Assembly (NCBI GenBank): GCA_963702695.1
Contig: CAVPDS010000032.1
Location: 386,590-450,589 of the forward strand
Source: VAZQ01 sp963702695
Lineage (GTDB): Bacteria > Pseudomonadota > Alphaproteobacteria > Rhizobiales > Xanthobacteraceae
DNA length: 64,000 nt
Direction of reading: 5' to 3'
Below the pieces are notes generated by a model that ran no database searches, had not been told where the DNA came from, and saw only the letters and a program-made list of their open reading frames with translations. Below are positions 1 through 9,799 of the stretch, piece after piece. Within the stretch, counting starts at the first letter, position 1. Each line of letters opens with the position of its first letter. The position numbers were made by a program, and so were the translations under genes.

Positions 1-1721
1 CGCCGCGCCACGCCATCCACTCCGATGGATACTCCGTAATCCTGCTCCGCAGCGGCTGCTGAAACGTACCCGGCGTCGAGATCGCGCCTGATTGCGGCGA
101 GCGCACGCTCGCGCGGATCGCCGTAGCCGCCGCCGCCGCCGGTTTCCACGCAGACGAGATCGCCCGCCGTGAGCTTGAGCCCTTTCTCCTTGGCGATCGG
201 CCGTTGCGTGCCGGTGCGGGCTGCGACCAGTGTGAAGTGGCCAGGCTTCGCCGCCTTGCCGCCGTGCACGCCCCAGGGCGGAAATTTCGTGCGATCGAGA
301 TTGGTCTGCACGGTGCAGTCGCTCAGCATGCGGTAGCTCTTGCGGAAGCCAAGCCCGCCACGAAACCTGCCGGCCCCACCGGAATCCGCCCGCAGGGAAA
401 ACTCCTCGATCCGGATCGGGAGATAGGTCTCCTGCAACTCCAGCGGAATGATACGGGTGTCGCCGTGCGCCATGGTGCGAAACGGCCCAGCCCCGTCATG
501 GGTCGCGCAGGCGCCCCAGCCGCCGTGGCCACTGTCGTGGGTGCTGAAATACGATCCGTCCGCGCGCTTGCCGAAGAAGCGAATGCCGGAGTGGCTGCCG
601 AAATGCCCGCCCGGCACGCGCGCGGGCAGCGCCTGTTCCAGCGCCTTGATCACGGCGTCGATCACGGTCGGGAACGGCATCGAGTAGTTGCCCATCGGCG
701 CGGTCGCTTCGGCGCTGAGGATTTTCCCAGGCGGCAGCACAAGCTTGAGCGGACGGAAGGTGCCTTCGTTCGCCATCTCGCCGGGGTCCATCAGATACTT
801 GAAGGCGACGCGCGCGGTGGTCTGCCCGCCGCCGAACCAGCCGGAATTGATCGGCCCCTTTACTTGGCCCGCGATTTCCGAGTAGTCGATCGTGAGTTCG
901 TCGCCGGCGACGATCACCTTGACCTTGACCGGCAGCGGTTCGTCACTGGCGCGATCGTTGTCGAGGAAAGTTTCGGCGGTGTAGGTCCCGTCAGGTATGG
1001 CGCGGATCAGCGCACGCGCCGCCGCCTCCGATTGATCGAGGATCAGATCGACCGCGCGAGCGAACGTCGCTACGCCGTATTTGTCGACCAGCTCGATCGT
1101 CAGATCACGCCCCAGAATGCAGCCCGCAAACTGTGCCGCGATATCGCCGAGCAGTTCAGTCGGCTGGCGCGTGTTGTTCTCGATGATGCGGTAGACTTCT
1201 TCGATCGGCTCGCCTTTCGACCACAGCTTGATGGTACGGAGCTGCAGTCCCTCGGCAAAGATGTCGGGCGAATGCGGCACCGCACCGCCGATGTCGATCC
1301 AGTGCACGTTGATGGCGAAGAATCCGATCAACTCGCCCCGCTCCGGGCCGACGCGGATCGGCGTGTACATCACGGTGTTGTTGAGGTGCTGGCCCTGCAC
1401 CGCGGCATGATTGCAGAGCACGACGTCGCCGTGTTGGAGCCGATCGGCGCCATAGATCAGCAGGCCATCGCGCACGGCCATTCCGACCGCGTCGGCGACG
1501 AACGGCGGCATCCCGCCGGTGCACTGGGCAATGAGCTGCCCATTGGCGTCGGCAAGGCCGACGGCGAAGTCATTGTACTCGTAGATGTAGGCGCTGAACG
1601 CCGTCCGCTTTATATTGGCATCGATCTGGTTGGTGATGGACACTAGCCGGTGCCGGATCACTTCCAGCGTGATCGGGTCGATCGCGGCCATGGCGCGCGG
1701 ATGGCTGACGGTGTCCTGCAT
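1..1721 (-). CDS. Hydantoinase B / oxoprolinase family protein (partial, C-terminus off the left edge)
   Basis: Translating the minus strand gives an uninterrupted frame of about 573 residues that leaves the window at its C-terminal end. Near the start it reads DPITLEVIRHRL and near the end it has the glycine run GGGGYGDP; both are hallmarks of the HyuB half of N-methylhydantoinase, 5-oxoprolinase and acetone carboxylase enzymes. These act with an ATP-binding HyuA partner to open hydantoin or oxoproline rings in the cytoplasm. No HyuA lies upstream, where a divergent protease begins, so a partner would lie beyond the left edge. The start is uncertain: ATG at 1721 is used, with alternatives at 1757 and 1691, and none has a strong ribosome site. 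Long plus-strand frames here are antisense shadows. Confidence 0.85.
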   Translation of the reverse strand, partial: MQDTVSHPRAMAAIDPITLEVIRHRLVSITNQIDANIKRTAFSAYIYEYNDFAVGLADANGQLIAQCTGGMPPFVADAVGMAVRDGLLIYGADRLQHGDVVLCNHAAVQGQHLNNTVMYTPIRVGPERGELIGFFAINVHWIDIGGAVPHSPDIFAEGLQLRTIKLWSKGEPIEEVYRIIENNTRQPTELLGDIAAQFAGCILGRDLTIELVDKYGVATFARAVDLILDQSEAAARALIRAIPDGTYTAETFLDNDRASDEPLPVKVKVIVAGDELTIDYSEIAGQVKGPINSGWFGGGQTTARVAFKYLMDPGEMANEGTFRPLKLVLPPGKILSAEATAPMGNYSMPFPTVIDAVIKALEQALPARVPGGHFGSHSGIRFFGKRADGSYFSTHDSGHGGWGACATHDGAGPFRTMAHGDTRIIPLELQETYLPIRIEEFSLRADSGGAGRFRGGLGFRKSYRMLSDCTVQTNLDRTKFPPWGVHGGKAAKPGHFTLVAARTGTQRPIAKEKGLKLTAGDLVCVETGGGGGYGDPRERALAAIRRDLDAGYVSAAAAEQDYGVSIGVDGVAR

Positions 1722-1881
1722 CGCGGCTTTATAGGCCAGAAGAAGGTGCCCCGTCATCGACGCGCAAAGGCTCGTCAAGGTCCGATCCGACCAACGAGCC
1801 GCAATCCAACGGGAACCACAGGGCAGGCTCGGGAATTTCCGCTGCGGGCGAGGGCGGCGGCTGAGTTGATTGGAGATACCA

Positions 1882-2982
1882 ATGAATAACCGCGCGACGC
1901 GATTTGTGCTGCTGGCGATCCTGGTGGTGCTCGGGATCATGGCCGCGCAACCCTATATCGAACGCCAGCTCTACTCGGCCACGTCGGCGCGGGCGGTCGA
2001 GCCGCGCGGCAGCCTTTCGGACTACGAGAAATCGACCATCGATATCTTCGATCATGTCTCGCCTTCGGTGGTGCAGGTAGTGGGCCGCAGCGACGGCGAT
2101 GACACGTTGCCGTCCGAAGGCGACGAGACCAAGGTGCAGAGCGGCACCGGCTTTGTGTGGGACCAGGCTGGCCACATCGTCACCAACAATCACGTGGTGC
2201 AGGGCACAAACGCGCTCGCGATCCGTTTCGCGTCCGGGGAGGCGACGCGGGCCGAAGTCGTCGGCACCGCGCCGAGTTATGATCTTGCCGTGATCCGCGT
2301 CACGTCGGTCAAGCAGTTGCCGCCGCCGATCGCGATCGGCAGCTCGGCGGACCTCAAGGTCGGGCAGGCCGCGTTCGCGATCGGCAATCCCTTCGGCCTC
2401 GACCAGTCCTTGACCTCCGGCATCATCAGCGCGCTCAAGCGGCGTCTGCCGACCAGCGGCGGGCGCGAGATCGGCAACGTCATCCAGACCGACGCCGCGA
2501 TCAACCCCGGCAATTCCGGCGGGCCGCTGCTCGATTCCGCCGGCCGCCTGATCGGCGTGAACACGGCGATCTATTCGCCGTCCGGCTCCAGCGCCGGGAT
2601 CGGCTTCGCCATTCCAGTGGACGTGGTGAACCGGGTCGTGCCGGATCTCATCAAGAACGGGCGGGTGCCGCTGCCCGGGATCGGCATCGTTGCTGCAGAT
2701 GAGGCTACCGCCACCCGGATCGGCGTCGAAGGCGTCATCATTGTTCGCACCGTTCCGGGTTTACCCGCCGACAAGGCCGGCCTGCGCGGCGTCAATTCGC
2801 AGACCGGCCAGATCGGCGACATCATCGTCGCAGCCAACGGCAACCCCGTCCATCGCCTGGCCGACCTGACTGATCAGCTCGAGCAGGTTGGCGTGGGACA
2901 CAAGGTCGACCTCACGCTCAGCCGCGGCGGCAGCAAGACCTCGGCCAGCGTCGAAGTCACGGACGTGGGCAACGCGCACTGA
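1882..2982 (+). CDS. HtrA/DegP-type trypsin-like serine protease with PDZ domain
   Basis: This 366-residue protein has an N-terminal hydrophobic anchor (about residues 8-26), then an S1C protease domain with the full triad: His104 in TNNHVVQG, Asp134 in YDLAVI and Ser212 in NPGNSGGPL. A single PDZ domain occupies roughly residues 265-355. It is expected to be a membrane-tethered periplasmic quality-control protease. ATG 1882 is preferred over an upstream in-frame TTG because GGAG at 1872-1875 sits six bases ahead of it. It diverges from the hydantoinase gene and is followed after 100 bases by a flavin oxidase. Confidence 0.93.
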   Translation: MNNRATRFVLLAILVVLGIMAAQPYIERQLYSATSARAVEPRGSLSDYEKSTIDIFDHVSPSVVQVVGRSDGDDTLPSEGDETKVQSGTGFVWDQAGHIVTNNHVVQGTNALAIRFASGEATRAEVVGTAPSYDLAVIRVTSVKQLPPPIAIGSSADLKVGQAAFAIGNPFGLDQSLTSGIISALKRRLPTSGGREIGNVIQTDAAINPGNSGGPLLDSAGRLIGVNTAIYSPSGSSAGIGFAIPVDVVNRVVPDLIKNGRVPLPGIGIVAADEATATRIGVEGVIIVRTVPGLPADKAGLRGVNSQTGQIGDIIVAANGNPVHRLADLTDQLEQVGVGHKVDLTLSRGGSKTSASVEVTDVGNAH

Positions 2983-3082
2983 CGCGAAGTCTACCTTCGT
3001 CCGCGTCAAGGCTATTGCCGGCTCGCCTCGCGGGGGCGCTGCGGATATGGTCGCAAGCCGTATTCGCAGGGGGGCTCACATC

Positions 3083-4699
3083 ATGACGGTGACGCGTCGC
3101 GGATTGCTCAACGCCATGGCGCGGCTCGGCGGCGCCGGCGCCGCCTACGAGACTTTGGCGGCGTTCGAGTTTCTCAAGCCGCCGCCGGCCAAGGCCGCAA
3201 GCCTCGAATTGCCGAAGGACTCCGGCGCCGGCAAGACAGTCGCCATTCTCGGCGCAGGAGTTGCCGGCCTCTGCGCAGCCTATGAGCTCGATCGCGCCGG
3301 CTATGACTGCGTGATCCTCGAAGCGACGCGACGGCTCGGCGGGCGCAGCCTCACGCTGCGGCGCGGCGATGCCTTCGCGGAAATGGGCGGGCCGCTGCAG
3401 ACCTGCGCGTTCGATGACGGGCTCTGGCTCAACGCCGGGCCGGGGCGGTTGCCGCATCATCATGTACATGTGATCGACTACTGCCGGCAGTTCGGCGTCG
3501 CCCTGCAGCCCTACATCTTCGCGAGCCGCGCGAACCTCGTGCACTCCGGCGATGTCGGCAACGGCAGGACCACGCAGGTGCGCCGCGCGTTCTACGATCT
3601 GCAGGGCCATGTGGCGGAGTTGCTCAGCAAATGCGCGGCGACGCCGGGAATGGATTTGCCGCTCGCCAAGGACGATCTCGAAAAATTCCAGGAGATGCTG
3701 GCGACCTTCGGCGGTCTCACCAGGACCGAAGCCGGCGGCCGCACCCGCTACTCCTACAAGAACCAGTGGGGCCGCGCCGGCTATGAGACGCCGCCCGGCT
3801 CCGCGCGCGAGCCGGGCAAGCCGCTCAGCCCGCTTGCGCTCGACGAAATCCTGCGCTCGAACGTGTGGAACGACTGGATCTTCCGCGACGCCGAATATTT
3901 CTGGCAGACCTCGCTGCTCGAACCGGCCGGCGGGATGGACAATTTCGTCAAGAGCTTTGCGCGTCAGCCGCTCGCGCGCCAGTTGGGCACGATCGGCGGC
4001 TTGATCCGCTACGGCGCGAAAGTGACCGCGATCGACGTCGCAAGCGACAAAGTCACGATTGCGTTCCACGATGGCGGGACCGATCGCACGCTGACCGCCG
4101 ACTACTGCGTCTCGTCGATTCCGGTGCCGATCTTCAAGACGCTCAAGACCAATCTCTCAGCGGCGTATTCGGACGCGGCGGGAAAGCTGCCGGTACAGGC
4201 TGCCGGCAAAGTCGGCTGGCAGGCGGAGCGATTCTGGGAAACCAAGGACCAGATCTACGGCGGCATTTCCTGGACCACCGACGTGATCACGCAGATCTGG
4301 TATCCATCGAGCGGCTATCTCAGCGCCAAGGGCACGCTCACCGGCGCCTACATGTACGGCGCGCCTGCGGACGAATTCAACGCGCATCCCATTGCCGAGC
4401 GTCTGCGCATCGCCAGGGAGCAAGGCGAGCGGCTGCATCCGGACTATTCGAAATACGTCGAGCACGGTGTCGCGATCGGCTGGAACAACATGGAGTTCGA
4501 ACGCATGGGCTGGGCCGACGAGGGCGATCCTGCGTTCCAGGCGAACGCCGAAATCCTCGCGACGCCGCAAGGACGCTTCATCATGGTCGGCGATCAGATC
4601 ACCTGGTGGACCGGCTGGCAGGAAGGCGCCGTGATCAGTGCGCTGGACGCGGTGAAAGCGATCGACCGGCAGACCAATCCGACCGCCAATCGGGGGTGA
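3083..4699 (+). CDS. Secreted flavin-containing amine oxidoreductase
   Basis: The 538-residue product begins with a twin-arginine-like leader (TRRGLLNAMARLGGAG, residues 4-19). A Rossmann FAD-binding motif follows at residues 54-66 (AILGAGVAGLCAA), with the downstream EATRRLGGRS typical of monoamine oxidase-like enzymes. The C-terminus carries the second FAD signature around GDQITWWTGWQEGAV. It would oxidise an amine or amino acid in the periplasm after folding in the cytoplasm. Start ATG 3083 follows a G-rich site (AGGGGGG). The substrate cannot be read from sequence. It probably forms a unit with the haem c-containing protein 156 bases downstream, a possible electron acceptor. Confidence 0.88.
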   Translation: MTVTRRGLLNAMARLGGAGAAYETLAAFEFLKPPPAKAASLELPKDSGAGKTVAILGAGVAGLCAAYELDRAGYDCVILEATRRLGGRSLTLRRGDAFAEMGGPLQTCAFDDGLWLNAGPGRLPHHHVHVIDYCRQFGVALQPYIFASRANLVHSGDVGNGRTTQVRRAFYDLQGHVAELLSKCAATPGMDLPLAKDDLEKFQEMLATFGGLTRTEAGGRTRYSYKNQWGRAGYETPPGSAREPGKPLSPLALDEILRSNVWNDWIFRDAEYFWQTSLLEPAGGMDNFVKSFARQPLARQLGTIGGLIRYGAKVTAIDVASDKVTIAFHDGGTDRTLTADYCVSSIPVPIFKTLKTNLSAAYSDAAGKLPVQAAGKVGWQAERFWETKDQIYGGISWTTDVITQIWYPSSGYLSAKGTLTGAYMYGAPADEFNAHPIAERLRIAREQGERLHPDYSKYVEHGVAIGWNNMEFERMGWADEGDPAFQANAEILATPQGRFIMVGDQITWWTGWQEGAVISALDAVKAIDRQTNPTANRG

Positions 4700-4855
4700 A
4701 GCGTTGTCGCGCACTACCCAGACGTTGTTGCGAACGCGCGGGGACTGTGCATGGATACCGCGGCAGGCGCGCTTGCGACGGTCGCGCTCGATGGGCCTCC
4801 GATGCGGGCGACGTAATGCCCGCAGGGCCATGGGATGAAACCACAGGAGCAAGCC

Positions 4856-7066
4856 ATGAGCATGAAGAGCGCACTGTATCTAGGCGCCGCCGCCATCGCC
4901 GTTTTGGCGCTGCTGAGCGCGCCCTCGGCGACCGTGAACGCACAGCAGAGCGCGCCGGCGATCACCGTCGGCGCCAGCGATCTGGGCGGGGTGGTCACCA
5001 GCGCGAACGGACCCGAAGCCGGCGTGTGGGTGATCGCGCAAACCAACGACCTGCCGACCAAGTTCGTGAAGATCGTGGTGACCGACGACCAGGGCCGCTA
5101 CGTGCTGCCGGAGCTGCCGAAGGCGAATTATGACGTGTGGGTGCGCGGCTACGGGCTGGTGGACTCGCCGCGGGTCGAGGCCGCGCCGGGCCGCACGCTC
5201 AACCTCACCGCGGTGGTCGCACCGAATGCAGCAGCGGCGGCCGAGGTCTACCCGGCGCAGTACTGGTACTCGATGCTCCACATCCCCGATAAGAGCATGT
5301 TCCCCGGCACCGGCCCGGCGCCGAAGGGCAATGGCATGTCGGAGAAGGTGAAGAGCCAGGGCCAGTGGCTTGCGATCCTCAAGACCCACGCTTGCAATTC
5401 CTGCCATCAGCTCGGCAACAAGCCGACCCGTACGATCTCCCCGGCACTCGGCCATTTCAATTCCAGCTACGACGCCTGGATGCATCGCGTTCAGGTCGGA
5501 CCCGCTGCCGAAGTAATGGTCAACAACATCGGCCAAATCGACGCCCAGCTCGCGCTGAAGAATTTCGCCGACTGGACCGACCGCATCGCTGCCGGCGAGC
5601 TGCCCAAGGCCAAGCCGAACCGTCCGCAGGGCATCGAGCGCAACGTCGTGATCTCGATGTGGGATTGGGGCGACGCCAAGACCTATCTTCACGATGAGAT
5701 CGCGACCGACAAGCGCCATCCTACGGTCAATGCCTGGGGCAAGCTCTACAGCGCGACCGAGGACTCGACCGACAACCTGCCGATCCTCGATCCGCAGACA
5801 GCGACGGTCACCTACCTCAAGATGAAGCCGCGCGATCCGAACACGTCCGGCGGTTCGTTCATCCAGGCGGGCGGCTTCCCGCAACTGCCGTCCCCTTATT
5901 GGGGTGACGAGAAGATCTGGCACAGCCAGACCACCGTGCACAATCCGATGATGGATCAGGACGGCCGCGTATGGCTCACCGCGCGCATCCGCCCGCCGCA
6001 GACGCCCGCGTTCTGCCGCCAGGGCTCGGACAATCCTTCGGCCAAGCTGTTTCCGATGAACGTCGCGGCGCGCCAGGCCGCGGTGTACGACCCGAAGGCC
6101 GACAAGGTCACCTACGTCGATCTCTGCTTCACCACCCATCACATGGCGTTCGCCGAGGACAAGGACAACACGCTATGGTTCTCGGCCGGCGGGGCGCGTG
6201 CCCCGGTCGTCGGCTGGATCAACACCAAGAAATTCCTGGAGACCGGCGACGCCTCGGCCTCGCAGGGTTGGACCGCATTCATCCTCGACACCAATGGCAA
6301 TGGCAAGCGTGACGAGGGCTATGTCGAGCCCAACCAGCCGGTCGATCCGACCAAGGACAAACGCATCATCGCCGGCCTCTACGGCATCGGCTTCGATCCG
6401 AACGACGGCTCGATCTGGGGCTCGGTGCTCTCGATGCCGGGCGGCGTCGTGCACGTGATCCCCGGCAGCAATCCGCCGGCGACTACGCTGACGGAATATT
6501 ACGAAGTGCCGTTCAACGAGCCGCGCGCAAAGGTGAACGGCTTTGGCCCCCGCGGCGGCGACATCGACCGCAACGGCGTGTTCTGGACGCCGCTGGCGAG
6601 CGGCCACCTCGCGAGCTTCGACCGCAAAAAATGCAAGGGCCCGCTCAACGGCCCGACGATCGCGAATGGCCGCCAGTGCCCCGAAGGCTGGACGCTCTAT
6701 CAGTTCCCCGGGCCGCAGTTCGAAGGTCTGAACGAGCCGGGCGCGGTGCAGTCGAGCTACTACACCTGGGTCGACCAGTGGGACATCCTCGGGCTCGGCA
6801 AGAACGTCCCGATCTCCACCGGCAACATGACGGACTCGCTCGAAGTGCTGGTCGGCGACAAGTTCGTCACCATGCGCGTGCCCTATCCCCTGGGCTTCCA
6901 TGCCAAGGGCCTCGACGGCCGCATCGACGATCCCAACATCGGCTGGAAAGGCCGCGCCATCTGGTCGACCTACGCTGGCCGTGCGCCCTATCACATCGAG
7001 GGCGGCAAAGGCACGACCAGCAAGGTGGTGAAATTCCAGCTCCGCCCCGACCCGCTGGCGCGGTGA
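4856..7066 (+). CDS. Secreted carboxypeptidase-regulatory-like protein with one haem c site and a Vgb-like propeller
   Basis: The 736-residue protein starts with a signal peptide (residues 4-28, ending in VNAQ). A carboxypeptidase-regulatory-like beta domain follows (about 40-115, with the TDDQGRYVLPELP pattern). A single CxxCH haem c motif, CNSCH, lies at residues 180-184. The remaining 500 residues contain repeated blades resembling streptogramin lyase-type propellers. AGGAG at 4845-4849 supports ATG 4856. It likely works with the upstream flavin oxidase as a periplasmic redox pair. This partnership is an inference from adjacency and the haem site, not from a known pathway. Confidence 0.8.
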   Translation: MSMKSALYLGAAAIAVLALLSAPSATVNAQQSAPAITVGASDLGGVVTSANGPEAGVWVIAQTNDLPTKFVKIVVTDDQGRYVLPELPKANYDVWVRGYGLVDSPRVEAAPGRTLNLTAVVAPNAAAAAEVYPAQYWYSMLHIPDKSMFPGTGPAPKGNGMSEKVKSQGQWLAILKTHACNSCHQLGNKPTRTISPALGHFNSSYDAWMHRVQVGPAAEVMVNNIGQIDAQLALKNFADWTDRIAAGELPKAKPNRPQGIERNVVISMWDWGDAKTYLHDEIATDKRHPTVNAWGKLYSATEDSTDNLPILDPQTATVTYLKMKPRDPNTSGGSFIQAGGFPQLPSPYWGDEKIWHSQTTVHNPMMDQDGRVWLTARIRPPQTPAFCRQGSDNPSAKLFPMNVAARQAAVYDPKADKVTYVDLCFTTHHMAFAEDKDNTLWFSAGGARAPVVGWINTKKFLETGDASASQGWTAFILDTNGNGKRDEGYVEPNQPVDPTKDKRIIAGLYGIGFDPNDGSIWGSVLSMPGGVVHVIPGSNPPATTLTEYYEVPFNEPRAKVNGFGPRGGDIDRNGVFWTPLASGHLASFDRKKCKGPLNGPTIANGRQCPEGWTLYQFPGPQFEGLNEPGAVQSSYYTWVDQWDILGLGKNVPISTGNMTDSLEVLVGDKFVTMRVPYPLGFHAKGLDGRIDDPNIGWKGRAIWSTYAGRAPYHIEGGKGTTSKVVKFQLRPDPLAR

Positions 7067-7083
7067 GGTTGCGCATCACAACA

Positions 7084-7118
7084 CGTCATGGCCGGGGCTT
7101 GTTGTCCCGGCCATGACG
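7084..7118. terminator. Perfect 13-bp inverted repeat between convergent genes
   Basis: Arms CGTCATGGCCGGG (7084-7096) and its exact complement (7106-7118) flank a nine-base loop. It lies between the convergent ends of the haem protein and patatin genes. It has no T-run, so it may be a bidirectional structure-dependent terminator or a copy of a common rhizobial palindromic element. Confidence 0.55.
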
Positions 7119-7133
7119 ATCGGAAAGCATCTT

Positions 7134-7967
7134 CTATCGCCGACCCAGCAGCGCCACGAGCTTTTCCTTCAACTCCGCCTTCGCCGGCTCCGCCGCGCGC
7201 AGGATGGCGCTGGCCTGGAAGAAATCGAGCGCGCGGAAAAGGCCGACATTGGGCCGGATGATGAGGTCTGGCACCCAGTGCTTGAGCTTCTCGGAAGTGA
7301 TCGCGTTGCCCATCACCAGCACGGTCGCGAGCATGCATTCCCACGGATTGGGGATGTCGCGCCGGGTCTCGCTCGGCTCGCCCGAGAGATCGATCGCGAC
7401 CACGATATCGGCGCGCCCGCGCAGTTGATCGAATGGCAGCGGATTGGTCGCGCCGCCGTCGATCAGCACCTGGTCGTCGACCACCACCGGCCGCATCACG
7501 CTCGGCAGCGCGATCGACGCGGCGAGCGCGGGGCGCAGCGCGCCTTCGCTGAACACCACCTGCTTGCGCCGGTAGAGATCGGACGCGATGATGGTGAGCG
7601 GGATTTTCAGTTCGCCGAAATCTTCCGGCACCGCCTCCGGCATGAACTGCTGGCAGAACTTTTCCGGATCGACCAGCGTCGCGCTGCCGAACCCCATGCT
7701 CCAGATATTGGAGAGGTTGCCGGCGCGCGCGACCATCAGGCGCCGGAAGATTTCGCTACGGTCGTGCGCCAGCGTGAGGGCATGACGGCGGATCTCCTTA
7801 CCCGACAGTCCTGCCGCATAGGCGGCGCCGACCATCGCGCCGATCGAAGTGCCGGCGATCGCGGCTGGCCGGACGCCGAGCTCGTCGATCGCTTCAAGCA
7901 CCGCGACATGCGCGAGCCCGCGCGCGCCGCCGCCGCCAAGCGCGAGCGCGAAGGTCTTCCGCCTCAT
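7134..7967 (-). CDS. Patatin-like phospholipase (RssA-type)
   Basis: The 277-residue cytoplasmic serine hydrolase has the patatin fold markers in order: the oxyanion-hole loop GGGGARGL (11-18), the nucleophile elbow GTSIG with Ser41, and the Asp of the dyad in DGG at residue 170. It would hydrolyse acyl chains from phospholipids or related lipids. Start ATG 7967 overlaps the purD stop in an ATGA arrangement (7964-7967), so translation is probably coupled to purD. An in-frame extension of 18 residues upstream exists but lies inside purD and is less likely. Confidence 0.9.
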   Translation of the reverse strand: MRRKTFALALGGGGARGLAHVAVLEAIDELGVRPAAIAGTSIGAMVGAAYAAGLSGKEIRRHALTLAHDRSEIFRRLMVARAGNLSNIWSMGFGSATLVDPEKFCQQFMPEAVPEDFGELKIPLTIIASDLYRRKQVVFSEGALRPALAASIALPSVMRPVVVDDQVLIDGGATNPLPFDQLRGRADIVVAIDLSGEPSETRRDIPNPWECMLATVLVMGNAITSEKLKHWVPDLIIRPNVGLFRALDFFQASAILRAAEPAKAELKEKLVALLGRR

Positions 7968-9250
7968 TGCGTCCCCACGCGTTCCCGCTCGACGGCATGG
8001 TGGCCGATGTCGCGGCGGCAAAAACCTTCCGGCCAGCGGATGCGATCGACGGCCGCGTAGGCGCGCGCCTGCGCCTCGGCAACGGTCTTGCCACGCGCGC
8101 AGACATTGAGCACGCGCCCGCCGTTCGCAAGGATTCGGCCGCCGTCAGCCTTGGTGCCGGCGTGGAAGATCTCGACGTCCTCGACCGCGGCCGCAGCATC
8201 GAGCCCCTCGATCACGGAGCCCTTGCCATAGCTGCCAGGATAGCCCTTCGCCGCCATCACCACGGTGAGCGCGGCCTCCGGAAACCAGCGCAGATCGAAA
8301 TTCCTGAGCACGCCGTCGACGCAGGCGAGAAGCGCCGGCACGAGGTCCGACATCAGTCGCAACATCAGCACTTGGCATTCCGGGTCGCCGAAACGCACGT
8401 TGTACTCGATCAGCTTCGGGCCTTCGGCCGTGATCATCAGCCCGGCGAACAGCACGCCCTTGTAGGGCGCGCCCATGGCCTTCATCGCACGCACGGTCGG
8501 CAGCACGATCTCGTCCATCGTGCGGCGGCTCATTCCGGCAGTCATCACCGGCGCCGGCGAATAAGCGCCCATGCCGCCGGTGTTGGGACCCTGGTCGCCA
8601 TCGAACGCGCGCTTGTGATCCTGCGCGGAGGCGAGCGGAACCGCGGTCTCGCCGTCGCAGAGCGCGAAGAAGGAAGCTTCCTCGCCCGCGAGGAAGTCCT
8701 CCACCACGACTTCCGCGCCGGCTTGGCCGAGCGCGCCGCCGAACATCATGTCGATCGCGGCCTCCGCGTCAGTCACGCTTGGCGCGACGACGACGCCCTT
8801 GCCCGCCGCAAGCCCGTCGGCCTTGACCACGATCGGCGCGCCGCGCGCACGGACGTATGCCTTGGCGGCGGCAGCGTCGCGAAAGCGCTCGTAGGCGGCG
8901 GTCGGAATGCCCTGCGCCCGGCAGATGTCCTTGGTGAAGCCCTTCGAGCCTTCGAGCTGCGCCGCGGCCTTGCTGGGTCCGAAGGTCTTGATCCCGGCGG
9001 CGGCGAGGTCATCGACGATGCCGGCGCAGAGTGGTGCTTCCGGCCCGACCACGACCAGGCCGATCTTGTTGGCGCGGCAGAAGGCGATCACGGCGGCATG
9101 GTCGGCGATATCGAGCGCCGCGATCTCGGCCTCCTCGGCGATTCCGGCATTGCCGGGCGCGCAATAGAGTCGCTCGACCAGCGGGCTCGCCGCGATCTTC
9201 CAGGCGAGGGCATGCTCGCGTCCGCCGGAGCCGACAAGGAGAATGTTCAT
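7964..9250 (-). CDS. purD: Phosphoribosylamine-glycine ligase
   Basis: The 428-residue product matches the usual GARS length. It opens with GSGGREHALAWK (7-18), a phosphate-binding N-domain, followed by the family block FGPSKAAAQLEGSK. An ATP-grasp domain with VVKADGLAAGKGV and the C-terminal GDPECQ block follow. It catalyses step two of de novo purine synthesis, joining phosphoribosylamine and glycine with ATP. It is the first gene of a two-gene unit with the patatin gene, which its stop codon overlaps. Confidence 0.97.
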   Translation of the reverse strand: MNILLVGSGGREHALAWKIAASPLVERLYCAPGNAGIAEEAEIAALDIADHAAVIAFCRANKIGLVVVGPEAPLCAGIVDDLAAAGIKTFGPSKAAAQLEGSKGFTKDICRAQGIPTAAYERFRDAAAAKAYVRARGAPIVVKADGLAAGKGVVVAPSVTDAEAAIDMMFGGALGQAGAEVVVEDFLAGEEASFFALCDGETAVPLASAQDHKRAFDGDQGPNTGGMGAYSPAPVMTAGMSRRTMDEIVLPTVRAMKAMGAPYKGVLFAGLMITAEGPKLIEYNVRFGDPECQVLMLRLMSDLVPALLACVDGVLRNFDLRWFPEAALTVVMAAKGYPGSYGKGSVIEGLDAAAAVEDVEIFHAGTKADGGRILANGGRVLNVCARGKTVAEAQARAYAAVDRIRWPEGFCRRDIGHHAVERERVGTQ

Positions 9251-9538
9251 GGATCAATTCTTGGGCCTGCGATGCTGCTGGGTTGCGGCGGCGGGTGATG
9301 TAGCACGGCGTAAACCCCCGGCAAGCGGCTCTCGGGCGCGGCAACTCGCGCTTGAGTACGTACAACCCGTGGCTCCGACGCGGAAGATTTTTTCAAACTT
9401 CGCCCGATCCGATTAACCGGTCGGGAGCCATGGCTCGAAGCGAGAGCCGGGACCGGAGCAGTTTTAACGGCGTGCGCGAAAAAGAATTTACCCTTTCGCT
9501 TCAACCTGTCCGTGTGATTTGACAACCGAGAGCAACTC
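9251..9538. other. Intergenic region between divergent purD and the PilZ gene
   Basis: This 288-base gap between divergent genes must hold both promoters. I see no open frame of note, no clear palindromic operator and no riboswitch pattern. Confidence 0.4.
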
Positions 9539-9799
9539 ATGGCGTTCCTCTGGCCGAAGGACCGGTTTCGCGATCTGCGCAAGAGCCCGCGCTTCGAAGT
9601 GGACTACCTGGCGCAGATCGACGCGGGCAGCGACGCACCGCTGGTCAACTGCGTGATCTGCGACATCTCCGCGAGTGGAGCCAAGCTCACCGTCGGCGTG
9701 CACGAGGTCCCGGACGAATTCGTGCTGTTGTTCCGGCGCCGCTGCCACGTGATCAATCGGTTTGATGGGCAGGTCGGCGTGCAATTCAAAAAAACCTAA
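9539..9799 (+). CDS. Single-domain PilZ protein
   Basis: The 86-residue protein is a minimal PilZ domain. It has the arginine cluster RDLRKSPRFEV (residues 11-21) and the DISASGAKL block (about 42-50), the two parts that bind cyclic di-GMP. The N-terminal RxxxR appears as RKSPR. It probably senses c-di-GMP and acts on a partner, or may be degenerate. The stop overlaps the convergent tadA stop by four bases. Confidence 0.85.
   Translation: MAFLWPKDRFRDLRKSPRFEVDYLAQIDAGSDAPLVNCVICDISASGAKLTVGVHEVPDEFVLLFRRRCHVINRFDGQVGVQFKKT

Noticed and set aside
204..1646. 480-codon plus-strand frame
   Set aside because: Antisense shadow of the hydantoinase B gene, whose conserved motifs are on the minus strand.
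7967..9298. 443-codon plus-strand frame
   Set aside because: Antisense to purD and patatin; no ribosome site and no domain.
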